Assembly (NCBI GenBank): GCA_963556195.1
Contig: OY744529.1
Location: forward strand, 59,768,080 to 59,832,079
From: Sepiola atlantica
Taxonomy: Eukaryota; Mollusca; Cephalopoda; Sepiida; Sepiolidae
Direction: 5' to 3'
Length of the DNA stretch: 64,000 nucleotides
Made by a program: the position numbers and the translations under genes. The notes beneath the pieces were generated by a model. The model saw only the letters and a program-made list of their open reading frames with translations, had not been told where the DNA came from and did not search any database. Each line of letters starts with the position of its first letter. Within the stretch, counting starts at the first letter, position 1. This document shows positions 33,010-44,428 of the stretch, one piece after another.

Positions 33010-33560
33010 TACGACTAGTGTAATTACCTCCGCCAAGTAACTTATGTTTTCGGTCGAGTTTGTCACTAAATTAGTTTGTTTGTTTGTTTATTTGCTGGTA
33101 TACAGCCTAGCGTCCATATCTCTTGATTAATAGTCACCAAACCTAGTCAAAATATCGGTCATGGTCAAACTTAGAACTGAGTTAATTTTTGAGATATTCA
33201 AGTCAATGATCATGATCACGGAAATGGTGAAAGTCACACTTTGGCGATAATTTCGGTTCTGTCCATCGTGATACTCTCAACTTGACTCATATTTTAGCCA
33301 ATGATGTCCCACAGCTTATGTAACTGACCTTGACATTGAAAAGTTAGCTCAAGGTTGAAATTTTAACTTCCGATTTTTCCCAATTTGATGTATGGATCTA
33401 ATGCTCTTTGATAACAGTCACCTCAATGAAAAATCTCAGCTTGATCAGATAAATAGTTTTTGAGTTTTCAACGTTTCCATGGTATAACTTTGAGAATGCT
33501 TTATACAATATGAAGAAGTAAGGCCCAGATAAGACTTGGCCCATCTTTATGTTGTCAGGC
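33010..33560 (+). repeat. Dispersed non-coding repeat with (GTTT)n
   Basis: Starts TTACCTCCGCCAAGTAACTTATG, a GTTT run at 33,078-33,092, then text such as CTTGATTAATAGTCACCAAA. This layout is familiar from repeats in many invertebrates; no protein frame is present. Confidence 0.5.
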
Positions 33561-34379
33561 GAAAGTATACAATCTCATGACTGACTTATGTTTTTGTTAT
33601 AAATGTATCAAAGATAAAGTTAATTCAAATATAACTACTAAATGTGAAGACCATCGTTGCCATCTGGAAGAAACCGTTTTACTTTGATCGATTCAATTGC
33701 ATTTACAAAGTTTACCCCTTAACACTTATCTGGTACCATCGGGTAGATAATTAAACAACCACTTGTGTCTGATCCACCAGATGCGGCATTCGCCTTTATG
33801 ATTATTTATTCAGTACTTTGAGTACACGTCCCAGCACAGGTTCATACGACTGACCCATTTGAATACCTTTTATGAGTTGCATGGGGTTGGACCAAAGCTA
33901 TCCATAATACAGGCCTGGCAAACATGCGACTGGGGTCCACGACTGTGGACGGACACGTGAAAACCAAAATTACTACTAAATAATAATTACAGAGAAAAGT
34001 TTTAATATAAAATTTCTTAGTAATGTCCAGTAATTACCAACTATACATATTTTTAGGTAGTAGCTTACAATAATTGATTTCCATCAAATCAAATGTAAAA
34101 AGTACAACAATATAAAAGAACTAAATTCACAAAAAAAACACTTTATTCGCCATGAATTAGACACATTTTTGATATTTAACAAATTATGAGTCAATTTGTT
34201 CATATTGACTACAAGAAAATATAATGACAATACAATCAGAAAGCAAATTCAACATTTTACAAAATCAAATACTTTATGAACAAAATAATGTTCGGTGAAA
34301 CAATTTTGATAATTTTTACAAAATTTGTTATGTTTGTTACACATACAATTTTTTTACATGAGATGAAAAAAATACTTAG
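33561..34379. other. No recognisable gene
   Basis: AT-rich with no supported feature. Confidence 0.45.
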
Positions 34380-34718
34380 TGGGGATTGATTTCATATATC
34401 AACATTTTCTAAAATCAAATAATAATTTTAAAGTTTTTTATTCAATTTTCATGGGAAGAGTAAACACAACTAAAATCAATTGCTTAAAATTAAACAAGGG
34501 ACGTATAGTTAAAAAATGCATAAGATTTAAAAAAAAAAAAATATGGGTAGATTTGCAGATTAACACCCTCCGATATCCGCCCCCCCCCCCCACACACACA
34601 CTACCGAAAAAAAAATACATTTTGCTCTTTTTAGGTGATTGCATGTTAACACAGTGGAAAACGGAGATTAAATAAACAAATATTTTAGAATTTAGTAGGC
34701 GGGAGGGGGGGGGGCAGT

Positions 34719-34759
<41 letters not shown>

Positions 34760-34899
34760 ATACTATGTTCCCAATTTCCTGCCCATTCTATCTTTTAGGG
34801 AACTTACCAAAAGTTTTTACTACTAACACTGAGTCCGAGTGGCAAGGTTATAAAACGACACGTAATCGCCTAAAAAGTAACTACCCTCCTAAGCAAAAC

Positions 34900-34900
<1 letters not shown>
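34380..34900 (+). repeat. Dispersed repeat family with AATCGCC/TGATT box
   Basis: Shares TTTTTAGGTGATTGCATGT, TTTAGAATTTAG, GGTAGATTTGCAGATTAACA and CACGTAATCGCCTAAAA with 13,840-14,345 and 38,850-40,020. Interrupted by a TA run (34,727-34,755) and C/G homopolymers. Confidence 0.6.
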
Positions 34901-34902
<2 letters not shown>

Positions 34903-34965
<63 letters not shown>

Positions 34966-34967
34966 TT
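34903..34967. repeat. (TA)n(GT)n compound microsatellite
   Basis: TA run followed by GT run. Confidence 0.95.
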
Positions 34968-35514
34968 GTGTCAACATAGGCAAGACGTGACCCTCATGGC
35001 CTTATGGCTAAGTATCGAGCTTAATTTAATAATTGAATTACATTTTTAAGTCAGATTTTGTATTATAATTTTCTAACTTGAAATTATATTGTTCTTCTGT
35101 GTTCGTTACAAAGAATGGGGACTCATATCATAGATTGAGGTGGCCACGAGTCCTTGTGTAAAAATATTAGAGACGGGTGTGCAAAAATAATGGTGAGAAC
35201 AATACTTTTACTACCTGAGACTAGAGTAAGCATAAGGTTAGAGCAGTGAAAATTCAATTAGAAATTAACAGACTAGAGTTATAATTACGTCACAGGATAT
35301 TACGTCATGAGAGGAAGTACGTGGCAGAGAAGCGAGATTCTGCTTTCTTTTGTCGTTTACGACGTTACAGTGGTCCACCACCCCTACGGGGATGGGGCAA
35401 GAAATTACAGCCCATTTAGATGTGCATTCCGGTAAATTGCTGAGTAAAATAAAATAAACCTCAGAAGCAAATAATGGCTTATTCGTTGTTTTTACATTTT
35501 TCCCATTATTACAG

Positions 35515-35682
35515 CTACCAAAAGGGAAGGCGAAAAAGAAGCCTAGAGCCGAAATACCCACCGGGCAATTTGTGACGTGCCAACAAAACAGGACTCCGGA
35601 CAGAACACCGATCAGAGATGTTTTCTACAGTTTGAGATCGAAAAAATCGCATCGTATTACACCTAACGTCGACACTGTTTAA
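35515..35682 (+). CDS. Candidate terminal exon of an unidentified host gene
   Basis: A pyrimidine-rich tract ending TTTTTCCCATTATTACAG stands before an open frame of 55 codons ending in TAA. The peptide is basic and begins LPKGKAKKKPRAEIPTGQFV, later RTPDRTPIRDVFYSLRSKK. Codon content is more balanced than the surrounding AT-rich DNA, as expected for a real exon. I do not recognise the protein. A possible upstream exon at about 35,372-35,432 (after GTTACAG, before GTAAAT) does not join in frame. No poly(A) signal is close. This could be a true last exon, a retrocopy piece, or chance. Confidence 0.3.
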   Translation, partial: LPKGKAKKKPRAEIPTGQFVTCQQNRTPDRTPIRDVFYSLRSKKSHRITPNVDTV

Positions 35683-36256
35683 AATTCACATGGAATCTTT
35701 GATTTGAAGAAAGTATTGGTCTTGTAGGCTGAAACTAAAGAAATCAGATATGCTTCTAAATATGCATCTCGTTCTTTCAATTTTCATTTTTTCTTGAATC
35801 TCTTTTATATTTCAGCTTTTTATATTTACTTTTACTATTTTCCCCCAGAAGTTTAGGAGTTGAAATATGATTGGTCTACGTGTGAAGGATCGGGATACGT
35901 TCTACAGATATATGCTTTTACTGTTCTTGGCATTCAAAGCTAGTTGCTATGCGATGTGTGGCTATCGCTGACATAAAATACAACAGCATTTGTTTATTAT
36001 AAGTTTTATGGTTTCTTGATAATGTGTCTCTTGTTATTTACGACTCTTAATTATCCCGGTAAAGAAATTAACACAATTTACTGTTTTCTGTTTTTCTTTC
36101 GTTAATTTGAAATTCATTCGGTCGTTAATTCTGCGTGCAATATGGCTTATAAACCATACAGAGGAAATTTGTCAAGTATCGTATGATAGAGTTTTATGAG
36201 TATGGTGTTAGAGACTGCCTTAATTACCTCCTGTTCATTATAATTTGTTAACACAC

Positions 36257-36377
<121 letters not shown>

Positions 36378-36561
36378 TTATTGGAAAACTATATGTTACA
36401 TATTTCAGAATCGTACTGCGGTTTCATCCAGATGGGCTTACTTTAAAAATTCTATGCCCATAGAGACTCGTCAGCGTACTGAAACGAAGGCGAAAACACC
36501 CACATGGGAAATGGCGTATTTGTTTATCGGTAGAAAATATAACAAAAATAACGGTACGTCA

Positions 36562-36912
36562 CTGAAAAGTCTCTTTGGAAAAAGTGTTATAGTTGGGATT
36601 CATTCATTTTTATTTCATTTATTATTTATTGTTTTGTGTTTTAAAAAAGGATTTTCATTTTTACTAAGTGTTTTATTTAATTATTTTTTTGTAGTTTTGT
36701 ATTTTTCAAGATGCCGAGGAGCGTCTCCAATCTATAGACGATCTTCAAAGTGCAACGTTTTTAAAATAAAAATACGAAACTACAAATAAATAATTAAATA
36801 AAACACTTAGTAAAAAATAAAATCCTTTTTTAAAACACAAAACTATAAATAATAAATAAAATAAAAATCAATGAATCCCAACTAAGACACTTTTTCCAAA
36901 GAGACTTTTCAG
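36562..36912. mobile_element. Long near-perfect foldback, ~150-bp arms
   Basis: The left arm from CTGAAAAGTCTCTTTGG to TAGTTTTGTATTTTT and the right arm ending CCAAAGAGACTTTTCAG are almost exact inverted copies. The ~50-bp centre (GATGCCGAGGAGCGTCTCC) also has a small CGTCT/AGACG pair. No open frame and no clear target duplication. Full-length MITE of unknown superfamily. Confidence 0.8.
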
Positions 36913-37004
36913 GTATAAGAAAAGCTAATCTCAAACAACACAGAGAAAGAAAGGGGTAGAATTTAACGCCATTTTCTTTCTAGCGTCCGTTCGGATAGCA
37001 TTTC

Positions 37005-37039
<35 letters not shown>

Positions 37040-37052
37040 ATATATATATATA
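37005..37052. repeat. (GT)n(TA)n compound microsatellite
   Basis: GT run then a short TA run, next to a hammerhead-like motif. Confidence 0.95.
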
Positions 37053-37097
37053 TGTATAATAATATTTATAAATAAATATTTATTAATTATTTAAATA

Positions 37098-37142
37098 CCT
37101 CCAGACATCGATGTTTCATGCTAACGCAATCTTCAGTGTAGG
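37098..37142 (-). ncRNA. Hammerhead-ribozyme-like motif
   Basis: Minus strand: CCTACA, CTGAAGA, TGC-GTTA-GCA, GAAAC, ATCGAT, GTC, TGGAGG. Stem I pairs at five of six positions; stem II has three pairs and a four-base loop; ATCGAT is self-complementary and could form helix III in a dimer. The A at core position 7 is permitted. The sequence downstream (TTATAAATAAATATT) matches that after the motif at 25,610. Confidence 0.65.
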
Positions 37143-37189
37143 AACTAATTCTCAACGGTCGGTGGGCGTGAACCCCGATCACAAATCGC

Positions 37190-37192
<3 letters not shown>

Positions 37193-37280
<88 letters not shown>
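37193..37280. repeat. (TA)n microsatellite
   Basis: About 88 bp of TA, the longest pure run here. Confidence 0.97.
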
Positions 37281-37283
<3 letters not shown>

Positions 37284-37433
37284 TAAGTGATCAAACTCAA
37301 GTTCAATGGATATTAGAAGTTTACACTGTACAAATATTTAATTTCAGAGCAGTTATAAATTGAAATATTTCACAAACCCCCGAAAAAAATTTTTTATAAA
37401 AAGACAAAATTGTTTTTTTCTCTATTTATAATT

Positions 37434-37781
37434 AATTATGGCTGTTTCAGCAATCGTTAATACAGACGAGTATTTATAAAGACAAATCCTGAGTTTTATC
37501 AACAAAATAATCATCAGATTTAAAGAAAAAAAACAGCTTTCTTTGGAAAGTGTTTACGAAAAATCATCCATTTTTTATTTTTTATTTGTTTGTGCTTTTA
37601 CGTGTGTGTCGAGTTTTAGAAAAAAAAAAATAATAAAAATAATGGCTATTTTTTCGTAAACAATGTCTTAAGTAAGTTTAAGTTTTTTCTTTAAATCTGG
37701 TGATTTTTTTGTTGATTAAACTAAGGCTTCGTCTTTATAAATGTCTAGTCTATATTAACAATTAATGAAACGGCCGTAATT
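37434..37781. mobile_element. Full-length foldback, TA-flanked
   Basis: Left arm GGCTGTTTCAGCAATCGTTA, TTTATAAAGAC, ATCAACAAAATAATCATCAG pairs with the right arm (CTGGTGATTTTTTTGTTGAT, GTCTTTATAAATGTC, GAAACGGCC). Pairing continues inward to GTTTACGAAAAA/TTTTTTCGTAAAC. TA occurs at both outer edges, suggesting a Tc1/mariner-like MITE. Confidence 0.75.
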
Positions 37782-37849
37782 CTTTGAGATGAAAACACTT
37801 GTTTTCTTTTTTCAAGGCTTGTATTTTTTCTCGGAAAATATCTCAATTA

Positions 37850-37856
<7 letters not shown>

Positions 37857-37887
<31 letters not shown>
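37857..37887. repeat. (TA)n microsatellite
   Basis: Short TA run. Confidence 0.9.
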
Positions 37888-37893
<6 letters not shown>

Positions 37894-38513
37894 TATAGAT
37901 CCTAGGTAAACCAATTTACGACATCTTCATTTACATACGTTTCAAGAATTCAACATAAATAACAGTCTCGTATACGATCGTTTCTGGGACGATATGGATT
38001 TTTATTAATATCAAGTATCTTCATCAACAGACATCAACTTCGAAGTCAAAACATAGCATCAAGACTAGAATATAGTTCACTCTCAGTTATAGAGGGATTC
38101 GATTGGATGAAAGAGGGTTGAGATATGATAAGTACAATCCACCTCCAATAGTATGCAAAGCAATGAAATCGGACATATAAAGTGACATAATAAGGGAAAG
38201 AAACACTGTCAAAAGTACATGTATAGAAAAAACATACATCAATAATACAAAGAAATTTCTATAAATTTTTTTTTTAATTTCTAAAACAGAAAATTACAAA
38301 TATATGAGTATTTATAGTGACAAAAGAATTAATGTATAAATTCGCCATTATTTAAATTGGAAAGCTATTCTTTTAATAGGACAATTTCAAGAAACATTAT
38401 CAAAAACATATCTTAGTAGAAATTAAAAAAATTGAAAAACCAGCAATATGATTTGCAATTTAACAATTACGCTCAGTAGAAGTAAGTTTAATGATAGTTA
38501 TAAAGTAATATAC

Positions 38514-38616
<103 letters not shown>

Positions 38617-38849
38617 TAATATTGATAATAATGTAAATAAAATAATAGTAAAATGAAATAAAAGAATAAAATAATACAATAAAATAGAAAAATTATGGTC
38701 AGAGATTTAAGAAAAATAAATTAATAATTCATAAATTCAAAGTTAATAAAATTACAAATATTTTTTAAATATATATAATATAACTAGCAAAATCTACCCG
38801 CCCTGCCGGCAGCAATTAATTAGAGAAGGGTATAGTTACCTAATATATT

Positions 38850-40020
38850 TGTAACACTAACCCTAAGTCCGTCTGGCATGTAATCACCTAAAAGAGTGCC
38901 TCCCGAAAAAAAAAACAACGCATAGAATAATGCACAATTTATGTTAAATATATAGGGTGGGCAAAAATAAGGGTCCTATTTTTAAAAATTCATAACTTTT
39001 TTATTTATCGATTTTTTAAATTTTTTTTTTTAGAATAAGTAAAGGACCCCTTCCGAAGCAAGCATGAGCCGTATTAGCCCTAAGGAACGTACCCTCATTT
39101 AGAAAACATTATTTTTGCTTAAAAAACTCAAAACAGTGTAAAAAACAATACTTTAGTTTTTGTAAGTTTTAAGAAGTGTTTTTCGGCTAAAATTTGTTTT
39201 GTTTATTTCAAAAAATCTCGGAAGGGTCAGTCTACACACACATAAAGTTTGGTGAGTTTAACTTTTATTTTGTGGAAGTTATTCAAATTCAAGTTATTCA
39301 AATTTAAAGATAGGACCCTTATTTTGGCCCACCCTGTATATAAAACTGATCCATCAGTCTAAATTCTAAAATATGTTTTCCTTCTTTCCATTTTCCACGG
39401 TGTTCACACGTAATCGCCTAAAAAAGCAGAATATATTTATATTTGGGGGGGGGTGTAGCGGAGTGTGTTAATCTGCAAATTTACCCATATTTTAATTTTC
39501 AGATCTTATATTTCTTAACTGTACGTCCTTTTTTATTTTAATCTTAAGCAATTGAGTTTAGTTGTGTTATTTTTTCGCGTGAAAATTAAATAAATAGCTT
39601 CTTTAAAATTATCTAAATAATTAAATACCTTATTTTTCATGTATAAATAAAAAATATTAAAAGTTTTCGTATTATTGTAGATTAACAGCCTCAGGCCCCC
39701 TCGAAAAAAAATACGATTCTACTGTTTTAGGCGATTACATGTGGATACCCAGAAAATACAAGGGCAATAGAAAACAAAGAAAAATTATTTTAGAATTTAG
39801 AGTTGGGCATCAGTGTCTTATATAAATTTAACTTAAAATTATCCGCTATATCCGGGCCATTTGAGGGTTTTATGACAGTTAACCATTTTTTTTTTTGCTA
39901 TTCGAGATAAATTCTGTGCGTTATTTGGGGGCAGGAGTCCACTCTTTTAGGCGATTATGTATGGTTTTACATTGCCAGTCGGACTTAGAGTTAGTGTAAA
40001 AAATATATTAGTTAACTGTC
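38850..40020. repeat. Cluster of AATCGCC-box repeat copies
   Basis: Copies at 38,855-38,910, 39,350-39,480, 39,680-39,860 and 39,940-40,010 in both orientations share GTAATCACCTAAAAG or complement, ACACTAACCCTAAGTCCG and TTTAGAATTTAGAG. A MITE at 38,953 splits the cluster. Confidence 0.6.
38953..39336. mobile_element. Tc1/mariner-like MITE, ~34-bp TIRs
   Basis: Left end TAGGGTGGGCAAAAATAAGG and GTCCTATTTTTAAA; right end TTTAAAGATAGGACCC, TTATTTTGGCCCACCCTG. The TIRs match with a few changes. TA stands at each edge. Length 384 bp, no transposase frame. Ends resemble the 68-bp element at 24,913. Confidence 0.8.
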
Positions 40021-40877
40021 CTAATAAGTTAGAATGACGCTAAAAAGTATATTCACATTGTTTAAACTTAGCTGAGAGTGTTAATCTACAAATTTATCAA
40101 AGTTTGTTGTTAAAATTATGGAAGTCTCTGAGTCAAAACATTGTTTTAACTATTTTCATCCCCAATTAATTGGTATTTTGATATAGTTTTGATAAATGGA
40201 ACAAAACTTTCGCGTTTATTCATTTAGAAGACAGAAAAAAATTAAGTTTAAAAATAAAACGATATGAATATTTTTTATTATTTAAAAAGCTGAGAGGAGT
40301 GGGGAACTTTACTTTTTTCTTTCTTATAACAAATATAATCATATTCAATAGTCGTCGTTGAAAACAACAACAAATTTAGTTTTAAATATAAAGTATATAT
40401 CTTAAAAAAAAACTTTGTTAGTTATTGCGTTCAATGCGGAATGTAATTTTTTTAAATAAATTATTCCAGTTAATCTAAGTTGTTGGTTCGTGTAAACACA
40501 CGCATGCTTAAAATGTGACCGGAAGTTATTCGAATTTCAAAACAATCATTTCGAACGTTAAATTTTTTTCATAAAATCGTTGAAATTAATATTACTACTT
40601 CTAAAAATAATAACATTAATATTAACAAAACTTTTGAATATATATAAGAAAACTGTAATATGAAAATAGAAATGAATTGTTCAGAATATTAATTTTTAGA
40701 AGGTGTTTACAAAATTATTATGCTAATGAAGCATCGGGATGAATGTGTTTATGCAGTGTTCTGTTGGCTATATATAATGTGTTTGAACTAGTGAATTGTA
40801 TGATTGAATTAAATAAGTGTAACGTGTTAAGATATAAATATAGTCAGAACAAATGGAAAAATATTTTGCATTTATTC
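40021..40877. other. No recognisable gene
   Basis: AT-rich, nothing supported. Confidence 0.45.
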
Positions 40878-40885
40878 ATTTAGAT

Positions 40886-41288
40886 CAGGGGCGGGCAACC
40901 TCCGGCCCACGGGCCACATCCGGCCCGCGAAGGCTTAGCGTCCGGCCCGCCACCCTCCTAGGCTTTATTATTGCAATCCGGCCCACGGACCTCCCAGTAA
41001 AACTCATATCATTTTGAAAATGAAGTACACAAAGTCTCACCTTCGCTCCCAACTGTCGGACCGCCACCTCAATGACATTCTTCTGTTGTCAACCATCGAG
41101 CCAGACAGGGAAATACTTTTTCATGGCAAACAGCACCAGCAGTCTCATTGATTTGTAGAGTGTTCAATGCAATTTTTGTACATGTTAACAAAATATAGTT
41201 ATTCTGAGATTTCGTTTTTCACTCCGGCCCGCGATCTCCTTCCAAAAGTCTCATCTGGCCCTCACTCTGAAAAGGTTTCCCGCCCCTG
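40886..41288 (+). mobile_element. Non-autonomous hAT transposon with 8-bp duplication
   Basis: TIRs CAGGGGCGGGCAACCT and AGGTTTCCCGCCCCTG (one mismatch) with perfect 8-bp flanks ATTTAGAT (40,878-40,885 and 41,289-41,296). GC-rich subterminal words CCGGCCCGC are typical of hAT ends bound by transposase. Length 403 bp. A scrap of transposase coding sequence remains inside, so it derives by internal deletion from an autonomous element. Confidence 0.92.
41020..41151 (+). pseudogene. hAT transposase C-terminal remnant
   Basis: Open frame of 43 codons: MKYTKSHLRSQLSDRHLND, ILLLSTIEPDREILF, ending in TGA. The K-x-x-RS-x-L-x-D-x-HLND-x-L pattern is the extreme C-terminus of hAT transposases (dimerisation domain tail). 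The catalytic parts are gone, so it encodes no activity. Confidence 0.7.
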
Positions 41289-41374
41289 ATTTAGATGAAG
41301 ATACTCTTATTAAGAGATGATTACCCGTAAGCATATGTTCACAAATCGGTTAGAACCCAGTGTAGGTAAAATCT

Positions 41375-41582
41375 GTCACAATTTTTGTTGCCACATATGT
41401 AAAAATTCAGACTTGAAAAAAGACATAATTTTTTAAACAGGATTAAATTCTTGGTCCCATTTGCGTTTATTGCATCCCGAAATCAGCACAGTGCAAATGG
41501 GACCAAAAATGTAATCCCGTTTAAAAAATTATATCTTTTTCCAAATCTGAATATTTACATATGTGGCAACAAAATTTGTGAC
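41375..41582. mobile_element. Foldback, ~92-bp arms
   Basis: Left arm GTCACAATTTTTGTTGCCAC, AGGATTAAATTCTTGGTCCC pairs with the right arm ending GTGGCAACAAAATTTGTGAC. Loop about 28 bp. Non-coding. Confidence 0.8.
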
Positions 41583-41869
41583 TGACAATAAACACAAGGC
41601 TTAAAAATGCAATTTATTTACATTACAGATGAAAGAGATTATATCATGAAAATAAACAGGATTTTGTGGAAAGTGTGTGAGCGTGTATGCGTGATTTTTG
41701 TGATAATAAAAAAAAACTTAGCTGGGCTGATATCAACTTAAAATAGAAGGAAAGTGGAGGTCCGTATCTCTTTTCTCTTTCGATTTTTTTTGTATTTATC
41801 CCTTTTCTTTTACAGTTTTTATCTCTCTCCTCCATCTTCTTTTTTCTTTTTTTTTGTCTGCTATGTTAT

Positions 41870-42160
41870 TTAAAACCAACATCAAAACAAAAGAAAAAAA
41901 GAAATATATAATTTTCTTATATAAACAAACAGTAAATAACGACGAAATATCACTTGAATTTCATTGAAACAACGCTAAAGTCAAGTCGAACTGGCCTCCC
42001 CGTCATTTAAAACCAAAATCAAAACAAAATAAAAAAAGAAAAAAGGTAATATATAATTTTCTTATACAAACAAACAGTAAATAACGACAAAATATCACTT
42101 GAATTTCATTAAAACAACGTGCAAGTTATGTCTGACTGGTGTTCCACTCATTAAAACAAA
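41870..42160 (+). repeat. Tandem ~130-bp repeat, two and a part units
   Basis: Each unit has CAAACAGTAAATAACGAC followed by ATATCACTTGAATTTCATT and AAACAACG. The latter block also occurs inside the LINE at 43,850. Confidence 0.8.
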
Positions 42161-42263
42161 AACAAAACAAACAGAAAAGAAAAAAATTTTTTTTGTTCTT
42201 TAAATAAACAGAATTGAAAGAAATGTAAACACCAAGCACATCGTTTGTTTTGCAAGTGTCCTG

Positions 42264-42268
<5 letters not shown>

Positions 42269-42297
<29 letters not shown>
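42269..42297. repeat. (TA)n microsatellite
   Basis: TA run bordering the U2-like composite. Confidence 0.9.
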
Positions 42298-42299
<2 letters not shown>

Positions 42300-42700
42300 C
42301 ATTAAAAGACATCAATAAAAGATGCTACTTGTACCACATAACCCAGTACTAGGTTTTATTTACTCCTCCTCAGGAGTTAGGCACAAGGCCAGTTTTATCT
42401 TACTCCCACAAGTAAGATGTGACCCAAGATCGGGTCGAGAAGTGGGGTTTGAAAAGCCAGCGCTCGAGAGGTGAGCACTCTGGCCATTTAAAAATTGCCT
42501 GGGCAGCCCCGTCGGCATTCCCCGGTAGGGGCGCCTCAGACAGTAAGCAATAAACTTACTCCTCCCCAAAGAGGGGAGGCAAAGCCTGGGATGGTGGACC
42601 TCCTAGAACTGCACAGGACAGGCGTGCAGTATCCATCGGAACAGATACTACACTTTGATCTTAGCCAAAAGGCCAAGGCTGCGGTGGGCTGGCAACGAGT
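42298..42700 (-). repeat. Composite repeat with U2 snRNA-like head and tRNA-promoter-like part
   Basis: Minus strand: the U2-like block at 42,639-42,676, then GC-richer sequence, then a TGGCCAGAGTGCTC box and a TTTTCAAACCCC box (42,440-42,490) that resemble A and B boxes of RNA polymerase III promoters, ending at a TA run. This may be a chimeric SINE made by template switching. Confidence 0.4.
42639..42676 (-). ncRNA. U2 snRNA 5'-end fragment
   Basis: The minus strand gives GGCCTTTTGGCTAAGATC and AAAGTGTAGTATCTGTTC, which is the nearly invariant 5' region of U2 snRNA including the branch-point recognition stretch GTAGTA. Only about 38 nt match; stem IIa, the Sm site and later stems are absent, so it is not a working gene. 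Confidence 0.8.
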
Positions 42701-44357
42701 AAAACTGACACTTTCACTGGACTTCAGCTCAGTATGGAGGGTGGTGTAGGCACCCAACAGGACTAAAAACAAAACCTGCAAAAGGCAGATAAGCTCTATT
42801 GAGTCAACGGCCACCTATACACATGCCTAGCGATGGCCAAATAGCGTCGTCAACCCGCAGTGCCTAGCGTGGCGACTATGGCACAATCCCCTGAATGACA
42901 GACCCCCTCCCCCCCCAAAAAAAAGACCCTCAGCTCCCAGTAGCTCTGAAGTCACCACCCAAGGTATCGGGAGGATGAACAATAGAGCAGAGGATGCTAA
43001 GAATCCCTGGGTTAAAACAGGCTGCCATTAGAACTTAAAGATTGTAACATACACTCCCAGAACCCAATCTTCAGACACGCACATAGAAGGACGGGAGAAT
43101 GAGCTGTTCAGAATAAACTTTGACCTCATCGGTATTTGCGAAATCAGAATCAAAGGAGAGGACTGCATAACCCTCAACAAAAGTGGCCATAACTTATACG
43201 ACAAAGGTGGGGACACCTGTCACCATGGCGTTGGCTTTGTAATACACAAGAACATCGCAGGCAATGTTATCAGTTTCAAAAGCAAGTCTGATAGAGTAGC
43301 CCAAATTACCATGAAACTCAGTGTCAGATATCATCTCAACATTATACAGGCATACCTCCCAACCACCAACCACACAGATGAGGAAGTCGAAGCCACTTAT
43401 GAGGAAATCGATGACCTCATAACAAACAACAAGGCCCATTACAACATAGTCATGGCTGACTTGAACGCTAAAGTTAGGAGAGGACAACCAGGCGAGTCAA
43501 GTACTGGTCAGTTTGGTCTTGAAATACCAGAGGAGATGCTCTTATTAATTTCTATGAAAGACATCAGCTGAAGATTATGAACACATTCTTTAAGAAGAAG
43601 CTTAGCAGACACTGGACTTGGATTTCCCCAAACAGCACCACAAAGAATGAAATTGATTACATAATAACTAATAAACCACATACGTTTACAGATATCTCCG
43701 TCCTCAACAGATTGAACACTGGAAGTGACCACCGTCTGGTGAAAATGTCGAGGAAGTTAGTAACTACATCTACTTAGAGAAGATGGTGAGAAGTGACGCT
43801 AATATCATGCCTGAAATCAAACGGCAAATTGCGCTTGGATGGATATCACTTGGATATCACTTGAATTTCATTGAAACAACGTGCGAGTTATGTCTTTTCC
43901 AAAGTAGACAGTCCACGATGAACATTAAGCAAAAAGTGTGCAATGAATACATAATGCCTGTTATGACATATGGTAGCGAAACATGGGCACTTAAGAATGC
44001 AGTGATAAAAAAGCTAAGAGTGGCACAATATAAAATGGAACGCATTATGCTCGGAATAAGTTTATATGATAGAAAAAGAAACACCTGAATCAGACAGCAA
44101 ACTGGCGTAAATGACATCATCACCACCATACGAATGCCAAAACATAGATAGACAGGTCACCTTTCGAGATGTACAGACAACAGGTGGACATAAAGAGCGA
44201 CAGAATGGACCCCGAGGCAATGGAAAAGACCTAGAGGAAGGCCAAAAGCCTGGTGGAGAGACAACCTCGATAGTCAACTAGGTCCTACTTGGTCAAACAA
44301 GGTGGAAAGAAACCAGAGAGGGGTTCCTCCACCAAGAGTGAAATAAAAAAAAGACCC

Positions 44358-44428
<71 letters not shown>

